A stretch of 64,000 bases of DNA from Fibrobacter sp. Lineage in GTDB: Bacteria > Fibrobacterota > Fibrobacteria > Fibrobacterales > Fibrobacteraceae. The translations under genes were made by a program, and so were the position numbers. The stretch lies in NCBI RefSeq assembly GCF_017545445.1, contig NZ_JAFWOM010000024.1:20931-84930 (forward strand). Reading direction: 5' to 3'. A model generated the notes under the pieces. That model did no database searches. It saw only the letters and a program-made list of their open reading frames with translations, and was not told the origin of the DNA. Of the stretch, positions 9,207 through 17,179 are shown in pieces (position 1 is the first letter of the stretch; each line of letters begins with the position of its first letter).

Positions 9207-9970
9207 TACTCGTCCTCCTCAAACGTTTCCGGGGGTGGCAGTGCTTCAAACGCTTCTTTTGCGTCTTGCACGTTTTCGTTGATGACATCCTTTTTTACGA
9301 GTCCATCCCTGAGGGTGATGGTACGGCTCGAAAATGTGGCGATGTCCGGCTCGTGGGTGACGAACGCGATGGTCTTGCCTTGGCGGTGCAGCTCCTGGAA
9401 AATCATCATGATTTCGTAGCTTGTTCGCGTGTCGAGGTTGCCGGTGGCTTCGTCGGCGAGGATGATGACCGGGTCGTTGACCAAAGCACGAGCTATAGCG
9501 ACTCGCTGTTGCTGTCCGCCCGAAAGCTGGTTCGGCAAGTGGTTCATGCGGCTTTCGAGTCCGACTCTCTTGAGGGCTTCGATTGCCCGGTGGTGGCGTT
9601 CTGCTGCCGATATCGCGGGGTTATATAATAATGGGAGTTCTACGTTCTCGATGGCGGTCGTGCGGTTGAGTAGGTTGTAGCTCTGGAACACAAATCCGAT
9701 TTTTTGACTACGGATTTTAGCAAGGGCGTCGCGTTTGAGTTTCTCGGTATGTTCTCCATCTAATATATAGTGTCCTGAAGTCGGGCGGTCCATGCACCCT
9801 AGAATGTTCAGCATGGTGGATTTACCAGACCCCGAGGTTCCCATGATGGTGACGAACTCTCCTTTATAAATGTCGTAGCTTACACCGCGCAAAGCATGTA
9901 CGGTTTCTGTTCCCATTTTGAAATCGCGCCGCAAATTTTGAATAGAAAGGATGGGTGATTCTGTTTGCAT
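9206..9970 (-). CDS. ABC transporter ATP-binding protein (MacB/LolD type)
   Basis: This 254-residue ATPase has Walker [11 protein letters not shown]-loop FVFQSYNLL, signature LSGGQQQR, Walker [14 protein letters not shown] and the switch His in AFVTHEP. These motifs place it with the LolD/MacB/FtsE group. The 30-residue acidic C-terminal extension ([12 protein letters not shown]) is beyond the usual core. It is the first gene of the pair with the permease at 7807-9012, so the two likely form a two-subunit exporter with ATPase and permease as separate chains. No membrane-fusion protein is present. Confidence 0.92.
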   Translation of the reverse strand: MQTESPILSIQNLRRDFKMGTETVHALRGVSYDIYKGEFVTIMGTSGSGKSTMLNILGCMDRPTSGHYILDGEHTEKLKRDALAKIRSQKIGFVFQSYNLLNRTTAIENVELPLLYNPAISAAERHHRAIEALKRVGLESRMNHLPNQLSGGQQQRVAIARALVNDPVIILADEATGNLDTRTSYEIMMIFQELHRQGKTIAFVTHEPDIATFSSRTITLRDGLVKKDVINENVQDAKEAFEALPPPETFEEDE

Positions 9971-10197
9971 AAAGACCTTTTTTTTCTTGCCTGTTTAGAT
10001 GCTCTAACCCGTTGATTACGTTGCTTTTACATCGGAAGTGAGTGAATTTTTGTTTATCTACGGGCTGTATGTGCTGAAAAACATTGTTTTTTTATTTGAT
10101 TGTTATGTTACTATGCATAAACAATAATTTTTTTTTTTATTTTATATTCCGATTTGGACTACCTTTGGTGGTTGGTTCTGTGTCCTTGGAGCTTTTA

Positions 10198-12321
10198 ATG
10201 AACGAGATTACACCTCAAAATATATCGAAGCCGTCATCAGATGATGACGAAATCGATATTATTGAAATTTTGGTGTATTTGAAAAGCAGGTGGAAATTCT
10301 TGCTCGTTTTCTTGTTCCTGGGAATTGCTTTCGGCGGACTTGCTTCTAAGTGGATTCGTCCCTCGTTCAGAAGCAATATACTTCTTCAAGTAAATATAAA
10401 GGGGAATAAGCAGGGGCTCGCTCTTGGTGAAATGGGTGCTCTTTTGGATATATCTACCCCGTCCGCTGCTGAAATGGAACTTATTAAAAGTCGCGTCGTT
10501 CTGGATCAGGTGGTTAAGGATGAAAAACTCTGCTATTCCGCTATTCCGATGGACAAGATGGACCGCCTCATGCAGCGTGAAGGTCGCATGGATATTGAAC
10601 TTTTGCATATTCCGCAAGCGTTCAAGGAAAGTAACGGCAAGCTTATTGCTCGTGTGACTGCTGATTCCAGTGCGTACGAAGTGCTTGAACAAGGGGGCGA
10701 GGTCTTGCTTTCCGGTACGGTGGGGGAAACTTACCGTAAGTCGTTTGCTGGTGATACGTTAGTGATTTGCGTCAATGCCTTGTCTGCGGTTGCTGGTCAG
10801 ACGTTCTTGCTTTCTGAGGTTCATCCGTTAGAGGCGGCTGACGCTTTGCTCAGGGCGTTGAGCATTTTCGAAGAAGGTAAGAATTCGGGCATCATCAGAG
10901 TGTCTCTTGAAAATCGCTATGCGGATAGAGTTGCCTCCATTCTGAACACTATCGCGAATACGTACTTGAAACAAAATATCGAGATGCGTAGCGCCGAAGC
11001 GAAGAAAACTCTCATGTTCCTCGAAGAACAATTGCCGGGTGTCAAGGCGAAGCTCGATTCCGCCGAGCAGAAGCTTACGGCGTTCCGCCATGACAAGGGC
11101 ACGATCGACCTTACGGGTGAAACTCGTCTGCATCTTGAAAAAGACGTGACGCTCCAGCAGCGTATGCTTGAACTCGAACAGAAAAAGCAGGAAGCCTTGC
11201 GCTTGTTCCGTGCCGAACATCCGACCGTCCGTACCATTGAAGAACAGCAGGCTAAACTCCGTCAGGAACTGGCCAAGCAGCAGCGTTCTGCTGCAAGTCT
11301 TCCGGTTGTACAACAGGAAGTTCTTTCGCTTCAGGAAGAAGTCGAGGTGAACAACAGACTTTACACGAACCTGTTGAATAACATCCAACAGCTACACGTG
11401 GTTCAGGCTGGCGAGGTCGGAAATGTGCGCATTGTAGATGTTGCTTACGTGCCGATAAAGCCGAGCAAGCCGAATCGTAAGTTGATATTCCTTGGTGTTG
11501 TGTTTGGCTTTTTACTTTTAGGTTGCTCTATTGTTTATGTGCGTCGCGTTCTTTCGAACGGTGTTGTTAGCAGCAGTGAAGTAGAACAGGCTACGGGAGT
11601 CGGAGTTTACGGAAAACTTCCAATGCTTGATGGCAAAACTCAGAATGATGTGACCAAGCCGAGCGTCGTTGTTAAGCCTGACGATCCTTTTGCCGAAGGC
11701 ATTCGTGCACTCCGTACCGCACTTGAATTTTCTGTTTTTTCTGACGGCAAGAAGGTTCTTTTGGTTTCCGGCCTTGTGGAAGGTGTTGGAAAATCGTTCG
11801 TTTCGACGAACCTTGCTGCATCTTTTGCCATGTCCGGCAAGAGGGTTTTGCTGGTCGATATGGACCTTCGACGTGGGCATTTGTTCAAGCATAGCCAGAA
11901 AGGCCTGTGTGAAATGCTTAAAAATGGCTCTTTTGGTGACGAGTTCGTTGTCAATGTGATGGATAATTTCTACGTTCTAGGGGCAGGAGCTCGAGTCGTG
12001 AACCCGGGCAGTCTTTTGAACAGTTCTAGATTTAGCGCTTTCCTTGATTCGTTCAGGGATAAGTATGATTTGATTGTTCTGGATACTCCGCCGGTATTCC
12101 AGTGCAGTGACGCATTGCTTGTCGAAAAGCATGCGGATTATCTGTTGTGTGTTTTGAAGCATGCAGCGCATACCATTGAAAGCATCCAAGATGCCTTGAA
12201 TACTTTTGACCGCAGCACGGAAACTCCTTTACCGAAGGCCTTTGTCTTCAATAAGTGTGAACGTCATGCGGGATACGGCTATGGTAGTTACGGCTACTAT
12301 GGCAATCACAAGAATTATTAA
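10198..12321 (+). CDS. Wzc-like polysaccharide co-polymerase / bacterial tyrosine kinase
   Basis: The reading frame is open from 10084, but the start at 10198 is preferred. It has GGAG eight bases upstream, and the frame before it is an AT-rich stretch with an 11-T run. The 707-residue product has a Wzz domain flanked by two membrane helices (about residues 30-50 and 425-450), a long coiled-coil periplasmic part, then a cytosolic kinase: Walker A VEGVGKSF, Walker A' LLVDMDLRRG, Walker B YDLIVLDTPP, and a C-terminal Tyr cluster (GYGYGSYGYYGNHKNY) for autophosphorylation. It controls chain length and export of capsule or exopolysaccharide. No Wza or glycosyltransferase is adjacent. Confidence 0.9.
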   Translation: MNEITPQNISKPSSDDDEIDIIEILVYLKSRWKFLLVFLFLGIAFGGLASKWIRPSFRSNILLQVNIKGNKQGLALGEMGALLDISTPSAAEMELIKSRVVLDQVVKDEKLCYSAIPMDKMDRLMQREGRMDIELLHIPQAFKESNGKLIARVTADSSAYEVLEQGGEVLLSGTVGETYRKSFAGDTLVICVNALSAVAGQTFLLSEVHPLEAADALLRALSIFEEGKNSGIIRVSLENRYADRVASILNTIANTYLKQNIEMRSAEAKKTLMFLEEQLPGVKAKLDSAEQKLTAFRHDKGTIDLTGETRLHLEKDVTLQQRMLELEQKKQEALRLFRAEHPTVRTIEEQQAKLRQELAKQQRSAASLPVVQQEVLSLQEEVEVNNRLYTNLLNNIQQLHVVQAGEVGNVRIVDVAYVPIKPSKPNRKLIFLGVVFGFLLLGCSIVYVRRVLSNGVVSSSEVEQATGVGVYGKLPMLDGKTQNDVTKPSVVVKPDDPFAEGIRALRTALEFSVFSDGKKVLLVSGLVEGVGKSFVSTNLAASFAMSGKRVLLVDMDLRRGHLFKHSQKGLCEMLKNGSFGDEFVVNVMDNFYVLGAGARVVNPGSLLNSSRFSAFLDSFRDKYDLIVLDTPPVFQCSDALLVEKHADYLLCVLKHAAHTIESIQDALNTFDRSTETPLPKAFVFNKCERHAGYGYGSYGYYGNHKNY

Positions 12322-12340
12322 CCAATAACAAGGAGAATAG

Positions 12341-14443
12341 ATGAAAAAAATAGTCGCAATGTCTCTCTTGGCCGGTAGCTTCGCTTTCGCGCAGCCCGGC
12401 CTGATGGGCGGAGCCGATGGTCTTAACCAGAAAACCGCACAAACCCTCGGTCAGGGTGGTTTGACAGCTGGTTTCGGTGGCCAGGTTTCCTTTGACGCAT
12501 GGTCTCTTACCCGTGGTGGCTTGTTCGCCAAGGGCAAGCAGCATGGCTCGTTCCATGATGCATCCGGTAGCTTGACTGCAAATATCAATTTTGCAGCCGG
12601 TGTAACGGACTTCATGGATATCGGTCTTGCTTTGCCGCTCTACTACGACCATGCTAATGCTAAGGGTGTCGCAGAAGGCGATATGTGGAAGGCTAGCCGT
12701 GGTGACCTCGAACTCTGGGCAAAGGCTAAGCTTCCTCTCGACGAGATGACCGATGGCTTGTTCAACGCAGCTATCGCCGCTCAGTTCTACTTCCCGACTG
12801 GCGAACAGGGTGCGGGTGTCCGTCCTCGTCACGCTTGGTACGTGAATGCCAAGGGTGAACGTACGAACCCTTATACTCTCAACGGCATGGCCTTTGGCGG
12901 TGAATTGATCCTCACTTTGGACCTCCAGAAGGTGGGCGCTCCGCTCCGCTTCAACGCTAACGTTGGTTTCGTCGGTACTGTGGGTCGCGGTTCCAACACG
13001 TTGGTCTATGGTGGTGGCATCAACGTCCTTCCGACCGATTGGATGGATTTCTTCGTCGAAGCTAACGGCGAATTCCGCGTAGAAAAGGGTGAATATCCGC
13101 GTGATCCGATGTTTGATCCGTTCACTCTTACTCCGGGCTTCCGCTTCCATCTTCCGGCCAACATCGACATCGCCCTCGGTCTCGATGTGGGTATTCGTGC
13201 TCTCAACAACTTCACTTGGAAGTACGACAAGGAAATGAAGAAGGCTGACAAGTACACCTTGCACTATGTGGATGAAAAGGGTAGAGTCATTTCCTACGGT
13301 TATACGCCGACTCCGCGTTATGCAGGTACCGCTACTCTTAGCTGGCGCTTCGGTAACGTCCGCGGTGCTGACGAAGATAACGATGGCGTAAGCAATAAGA
13401 TCGACCAGTGCGCTGGCACTCCGGCTGGTGCTGTTGTTGATACTGTTGGCTGCCCGGTTGACTCTGACAATGATGGTGTCTTCGACGGTCTTGACCAGTG
13501 CGCTGAAACTCCGGCTGGTGCTGTTGTTGACGCTGCTGGCTGCCCGTCTGACGCTGACAACGATGGTGTCTTCGACGGTATCGACCAGTGCGCTGAAACT
13601 CCGGCTGGCGTAGTTGTTGACGCTGCTGGCTGCCCGGTTGACTCTGACAAGGATGGCATCGCCGATCACCTCGACAAGTGCCCGAACACTGCTTCTGGTG
13701 CTCCGATCGACGCTAACGGCTGCCCGCTCGATTCCGACAAGGACGGCGTTCCTGACTACCTCGACCAGTGCGCTAATACTCAGGCTGGTATTCCTGTTGA
13801 CGGTAAGGGCTGCCCGCGCGATTCCGACAAGGATGGCGTTGCTGACCACCTCGACAAGTGCCCGAATACTCCGAAGGGTCTCCCGGTTAACGCTGATGGC
13901 TGCAGCCCGGATACCGATAAGGACGGCATTGTTGACGCTCTCGACAAGTGCCCGAATACTCCGGCTGGTGTAACTGTTGACGCTGCTGGTTGCCCGGTTG
14001 ACTCCGACAAGGATGGCGTTGCCGATCACCTCGACAAGTGCCCGAACACCCTCGTTGGCGTGGCTGTTGACAAGAACGGCTGCCCGAACAAGAACCAGGA
14101 TCTCGACAAGCTCAAGAAGGGTATCCAGTTCAAGAGCGGTTCTGCTAAGCTCACTGCAAGCAGCAACAAGACTTTGAACAACATCGCTAAGTTGCTCAAG
14201 AAGCTCCCGAACGTGAACCTCGAAATCCAGGGCCATACCGACGACGTTGGTAAGGAAGAAAAGAACAAGAAGATCTCCGAACAGCGTGCACAGGCTGTCG
14301 TCAAGTATCTCGTGAAGAAGGGCATTGCTGCTGAACGTCTCCGCGCTGTCGGTTACGGTTCTGACATGCCGATCGCAGATAACAAGACGAAGAAGGGCCG
14401 CAAGCTCAACCGCCGTGTTGAACTCGTTCCGTTCGAAAAGTAA
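12341..14443 (+). CDS. OmpA-family outer-membrane protein with eight TSP type-3 repeats
   Basis: The 700-residue protein has a signal peptide (MKKIVAMSLLAGSFAFAQ) and an N-terminal region of about 325 residues that looks like a beta-barrel. Eight 30-residue calcium-binding thrombospondin type-3 repeats follow (pattern D-x-D-x-D-G-x-x-D-x-x-D-x-C ... G-C-P; DNA 13372-14091, period 90 bp). The OmpA peptidoglycan-binding domain is at the C-terminus (IQGHTDDVG ... NRRVELVPF). It tethers the outer membrane to the wall. SD AAGGAG lies at 12330-12335. Codon use is strongly biased, as in highly expressed genes, and this creates a long antisense open frame. Confidence 0.93.
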   Translation: MKKIVAMSLLAGSFAFAQPGLMGGADGLNQKTAQTLGQGGLTAGFGGQVSFDAWSLTRGGLFAKGKQHGSFHDASGSLTANINFAAGVTDFMDIGLALPLYYDHANAKGVAEGDMWKASRGDLELWAKAKLPLDEMTDGLFNAAIAAQFYFPTGEQGAGVRPRHAWYVNAKGERTNPYTLNGMAFGGELILTLDLQKVGAPLRFNANVGFVGTVGRGSNTLVYGGGINVLPTDWMDFFVEANGEFRVEKGEYPRDPMFDPFTLTPGFRFHLPANIDIALGLDVGIRALNNFTWKYDKEMKKADKYTLHYVDEKGRVISYGYTPTPRYAGTATLSWRFGNVRGADEDNDGVSNKIDQCAGTPAGAVVDTVGCPVDSDNDGVFDGLDQCAETPAGAVVDAAGCPSDADNDGVFDGIDQCAETPAGVVVDAAGCPVDSDKDGIADHLDKCPNTASGAPIDANGCPLDSDKDGVPDYLDQCANTQAGIPVDGKGCPRDSDKDGVADHLDKCPNTPKGLPVNADGCSPDTDKDGIVDALDKCPNTPAGVTVDAAGCPVDSDKDGVADHLDKCPNTLVGVAVDKNGCPNKNQDLDKLKKGIQFKSGSAKLTASSNKTLNNIAKLLKKLPNVNLEIQGHTDDVGKEEKNKKISEQRAQAVVKYLVKKGIAAERLRAVGYGSDMPIADNKTKKGRKLNRRVELVPFEK

Positions 14444-14466
14444 TCTTCGAATCTGATTGAGAACTA

Positions 14467-14497
14467 AAAAGGGGCACCCGCAAGGGTGCCCTTTTTG
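14467..14497 (+). terminator. Intrinsic terminator of the OmpA gene
   Basis: Perfect stem GGGCACCC (14472-14479), loop GCAA, GGGTGCCC (14484-14491), followed by TTTTT. A plus-strand A-run precedes it, so it could act in both directions. Confidence 0.9.
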
Positions 14498-14824
14498 TAT
14501 TTGATGTTTTTGGTTATAGATAGTAGGAACATCCTGAGACCAAACTGAAGGGTCCAGTCGTAGTTTCTACATACAATGGCTAAGGATTTGGTTATAGGCT
14601 TTAGAGGTTAGGATCATGAGGGAAAACGTATTTGCAAAGAGAATCGTTTGTTGATGTCATCCTGAGGTTGGTGACAAAATCAAGCACAGCATGTCGGGCT
14701 CAGCTTACACGGAACTTCTTACTGTCATCCCCGACAATTGTTCGGGGGATCTCCTTACACAGTATTTCTCACAGATACTGAACCAATTGCATTCACCTAA
14801 CCACCAACCACTAATCACTAACCA
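14498..14824. other. Intergenic region with REP-like palindrome and heptamer tract
   Basis: No gene seen. It contains GTCATCCCCGA...TCGGGGGATC plus CTCCTTACACA (14724-14761), a member of the REP-like family, and a CTAACCA-type tract (14794-14840) that runs into the end of the GtrA gene. Confidence 0.55.
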
Positions 14825-15280
14825 CTAACCTCTAATCTCTCGTTTCTCCGCAAACACCCATTTCTTATAAAGTGTGTAGCTGACGAGAACATAGACGACG
14901 TTTGCAATAAGGTTTGCGAAATACGTTGGCTTCATGAATTTGGAAATGAATTCTGTAAAGCCAGCGCACCAGGCGGCGTTTTCAAGGATATAAACTGACC
15001 CTTCGAGGACGAGCAGGTTTACTCCGTACGAGCAGAGGAAAACGATGATAAATCGCACGACCTCGGTACGTTTTTGGTTCTCGCTCTTGAAGTTCCAAAT
15101 GCGGTTGCATATGTAACTGTTGAGGCCGCCGGCGACGAATCCGAGAAAATTGGAGAGTTCCAAATTCCAATCGAGGACCTGGTGCAAAATCCACACGACG
15201 GCAAGCGTAATCAAGGTGTTCATTACGCCGATGATATTGTATTTGATAAAGTGCTTGTATTTGATAATGCGTTGTTTCAC
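14825..15280 (-). CDS. GtrA-family membrane protein
   Basis: This 151-residue protein has four predicted membrane helices and the GtrA pattern FIKYNIIGVMNTLITLAVVW ... NFLGFVAGGLNSYICNRIWNF ... ANLIANVVYVLVSYTLYKKWVF. GtrA proteins are thought to flip or handle undecaprenyl-linked sugars for glycosylation of surface polysaccharide. The start is GTG. Only 26 bp separate it from the divergent CoA-transferase gene, so its promoter must overlap that gene or its leader. No glucosyltransferase partner is adjacent. Confidence 0.85.
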   Translation of the reverse strand: MKQRIIKYKHFIKYNIIGVMNTLITLAVVWILHQVLDWNLELSNFLGFVAGGLNSYICNRIWNFKSENQKRTEVVRFIIVFLCSYGVNLLVLEGSVYILENAAWCAGFTEFISKFMKPTYFANLIANVVYVLVSYTLYKKWVFAEKREIRG

Positions 15281-15306
15281 GAGCGTTAAAATACTAATTT
15301 TGCGAT

Positions 15307-16800
15307 ATGACCTGGATTACAAGTAAGAAATGCAGTGCCGCGGATGCGGCAGAAATGATTCAGAATGGTGATGTTCTTGGGGTTTCTGGATTTACTTTGG
15401 CTGGATACCCGAAAGCGGTTCCTTTGGCAATAGCGGCTCGTGCCGAGAAGTTGCATGAATCTGGCGAGGAATTCAAGGTGACGCTTTTTGCGGGCGCATC
15501 GACGGGCGATAGTTGCGATGGAGCTCTTGCCCGTGCAAAGGCGCTTGCGCTTCGCATGCCGTACCAGTCCAATCCGAGCTTGCGCAAGGCGATTAATGAC
15601 GGTAGCATTCATTATATAGACGCTCACTTGGGCAAGATGGGTTATCTTGTGCGTACCGGGGCTGTTCCTGCACCGACTGTCGCGATTATTGAAGTCTCTG
15701 CGATTTTGCCTGATGGCCGTGTTTGCCTTTCGACTTCGGGAGGAAACTCCGTCTGCTATTTGGATATGGCTCCGAAGATTATTTTGGAACTGAACACACG
15801 CTTGGGCGATAGCTGCATTGGCATGCATGATAATGCTCTTCCGGAACTTCCGCCGCATGCGAAGCCGCTCCCGATTTACAGTGCTGGCGACCGCGTTGGC
15901 GATGAATTTGTCCGCGTGGATCCGAACAAGGTTATTGCGATTGTCGAAAACGAAGCTTACGATGAAGTGACTCCGTTCGTGGAACCAGACGACGTTTCGA
16001 AGAACATCGGTGAACGCATTTTGGATTTTATCCGTTTTGAGGAATCGCATGGCAGACTCCCCAAGGGGCTTGCGTACCAGAGCGGCGTGGGCAAGGTGGC
16101 AAATGCTGTGCTTTGTGCAATGGCGAATGATGACCGCCTTGGCCAAATCGATCTTTATACCGAAGTTATTCAAGAGGCCGTGCTTCCGCTTTTGAAAAAT
16201 GGAAAGCTTGGTGTCGCGTCAGGAACGGCTTTGACGCTTTCTCAGGCTGCACAGAAAGAGTTTATTGAAAATAGTGCTGAATGGAAAAAACATTTTATTC
16301 TCCGCCAGCAAGAAGTGAGCAACAGTCCTGACGTGATTCGTCGCTTGGGCGTGATTTCGATGAACACTGCTTTGGAAGTCGATATTTTCGGCAACGTGAA
16401 TAGTTCGCTTGTCTGTGGCTCGGCGATGATGAACGGCATTGGCGGTTCTGCGGATTTCGCACGCCACTGCGCTCTCGGCTTTTTCCTCACGCCGTCGGTT
16501 GCAAAGGGCGGCGCGATTTCGAGCATTGTGCCTTATGTGAGCCATGTCGATCATACAGATCACGATACGCAGATTTTCGTGACGGAACAGGGCTTGGCTG
16601 ATTTGCGCGGCTTGCCTGTCGAAGAGCGTGCCCGCCTGATTATCAAGAACTGTGCCCATCCGGATTACCGTGCCGAACTCACGGACGTTTTGGAATACGG
16701 CATCAAGCATGCGAAGGGAATTCACTTGCCGTTAGCGCTTTCCCGTGCGTTTGAGATGCATACCCGTTTTATGGAAACGGGTAAGATGCTGCGTTTCTGA
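15307..16800 (+). CDS. Acetyl-CoA hydrolase / succinyl-CoA:acetate CoA-transferase family
   Basis: This 497-residue enzyme belongs to the class I CoA-transferase family (Cat1, AarC, acetyl-CoA hydrolase). Signs are the N-terminal GDVLGVSGFTLAGYPKAVP, YQSGVGKVANAV, the YTEVIQEA segment carrying the presumed catalytic Glu, and the oxyanion-hole motif GIGGSADFARHC, with VSHVDHTDHD near the end. In a succinate- and acetate-producing fermenter it could exchange CoA between succinyl-CoA and acetate to save the thioester bond. Propionyl-CoA:succinate transfer is an alternative that the sequence does not exclude. It stands alone on its strand. Confidence 0.88.
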   Translation: MTWITSKKCSAADAAEMIQNGDVLGVSGFTLAGYPKAVPLAIAARAEKLHESGEEFKVTLFAGASTGDSCDGALARAKALALRMPYQSNPSLRKAINDGSIHYIDAHLGKMGYLVRTGAVPAPTVAIIEVSAILPDGRVCLSTSGGNSVCYLDMAPKIILELNTRLGDSCIGMHDNALPELPPHAKPLPIYSAGDRVGDEFVRVDPNKVIAIVENEAYDEVTPFVEPDDVSKNIGERILDFIRFEESHGRLPKGLAYQSGVGKVANAVLCAMANDDRLGQIDLYTEVIQEAVLPLLKNGKLGVASGTALTLSQAAQKEFIENSAEWKKHFILRQQEVSNSPDVIRRLGVISMNTALEVDIFGNVNSSLVCGSAMMNGIGGSADFARHCALGFFLTPSVAKGGAISSIVPYVSHVDHTDHDTQIFVTEQGLADLRGLPVEERARLIIKNCAHPDYRAELTDVLEYGIKHAKGIHLPLALSRAFEMHTRFMETGKMLRF

Positions 16801-17098
16801 ACGTCCTTCGTTTTGCGATCTTCGTGATTTTTGACAGTTGTGGTTTCAAAGGCGGGTTTGCTATTTTCATACAACATTGCTGTTGTATGAGTTGCGATGC
16901 AGTTGAATATGCAGGTGCTCGTTTGCCTATATCCTTGATGCGAAAATCAAAGGCGGCAGCCACGATGAATTAGCAATTTCAAGATGGATTCCATGTCAAC
17001 GCTCCTGATAAATAAAGTTGATTGAATTTGAATTTTACTTCGAGAAGTTGCCCCTGTTAGTATATCGTTATTGCTAGGATGGATGTAAAGGGGAATAC
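16801..17098. other. Intergenic region without recognised gene
   Basis: There is a perfect hairpin CATACAAC-ATTGCT-GTTGTATG (16870-16891) overlapping a 28-codon frame that starts ATGAGTTGCGATGC, but no Shine-Dalgarno or similarity supports translation. A degraded gene is possible, but nothing was identified. Confidence 0.4.
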
Positions 17099-17126
17099 AA
17101 AAAAAGTCCCGCCCATTGGCGGAACT
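17099..17126 (-). terminator. Intrinsic terminator of the propeller-barrel gene
   Basis: On the minus strand, AGTTCCGCC-AATG-GGCGGGACT is followed by a run of seven or more T. It lies 54 bp after the stop codon. Confidence 0.75.
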
Positions 17127-17179
17127 CTAGTTTCATAGGCTCTTCACTCTTTAAAGCGCTGTCGGTGCCTTCATACCTC

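Noticed and set aside
10084..10197. N-terminal extension of the tyrosine-kinase gene
   Set aside because: The codons before 10198 give a Phe-rich sequence through a poly-T run, with no Shine-Dalgarno at 10084. GGAG precedes the ATG at 10198, and alignment with Wzc-type proteins starts after it.
12248..14236. Long open frame (662 codons) antisense to the OmpA gene
   Set aside because: It follows from strong codon bias and the 90-bp repeats of the real gene. The product is a repetitive Val/Ala/Arg-rich sequence without a start signal or known domain.
16885..16975. 28-codon frame after the hairpin in the 16.8-17.1 kb gap
   Set aside because: No Shine-Dalgarno, no homologous copy in the window and no recognisable motif; not enough to call a gene.
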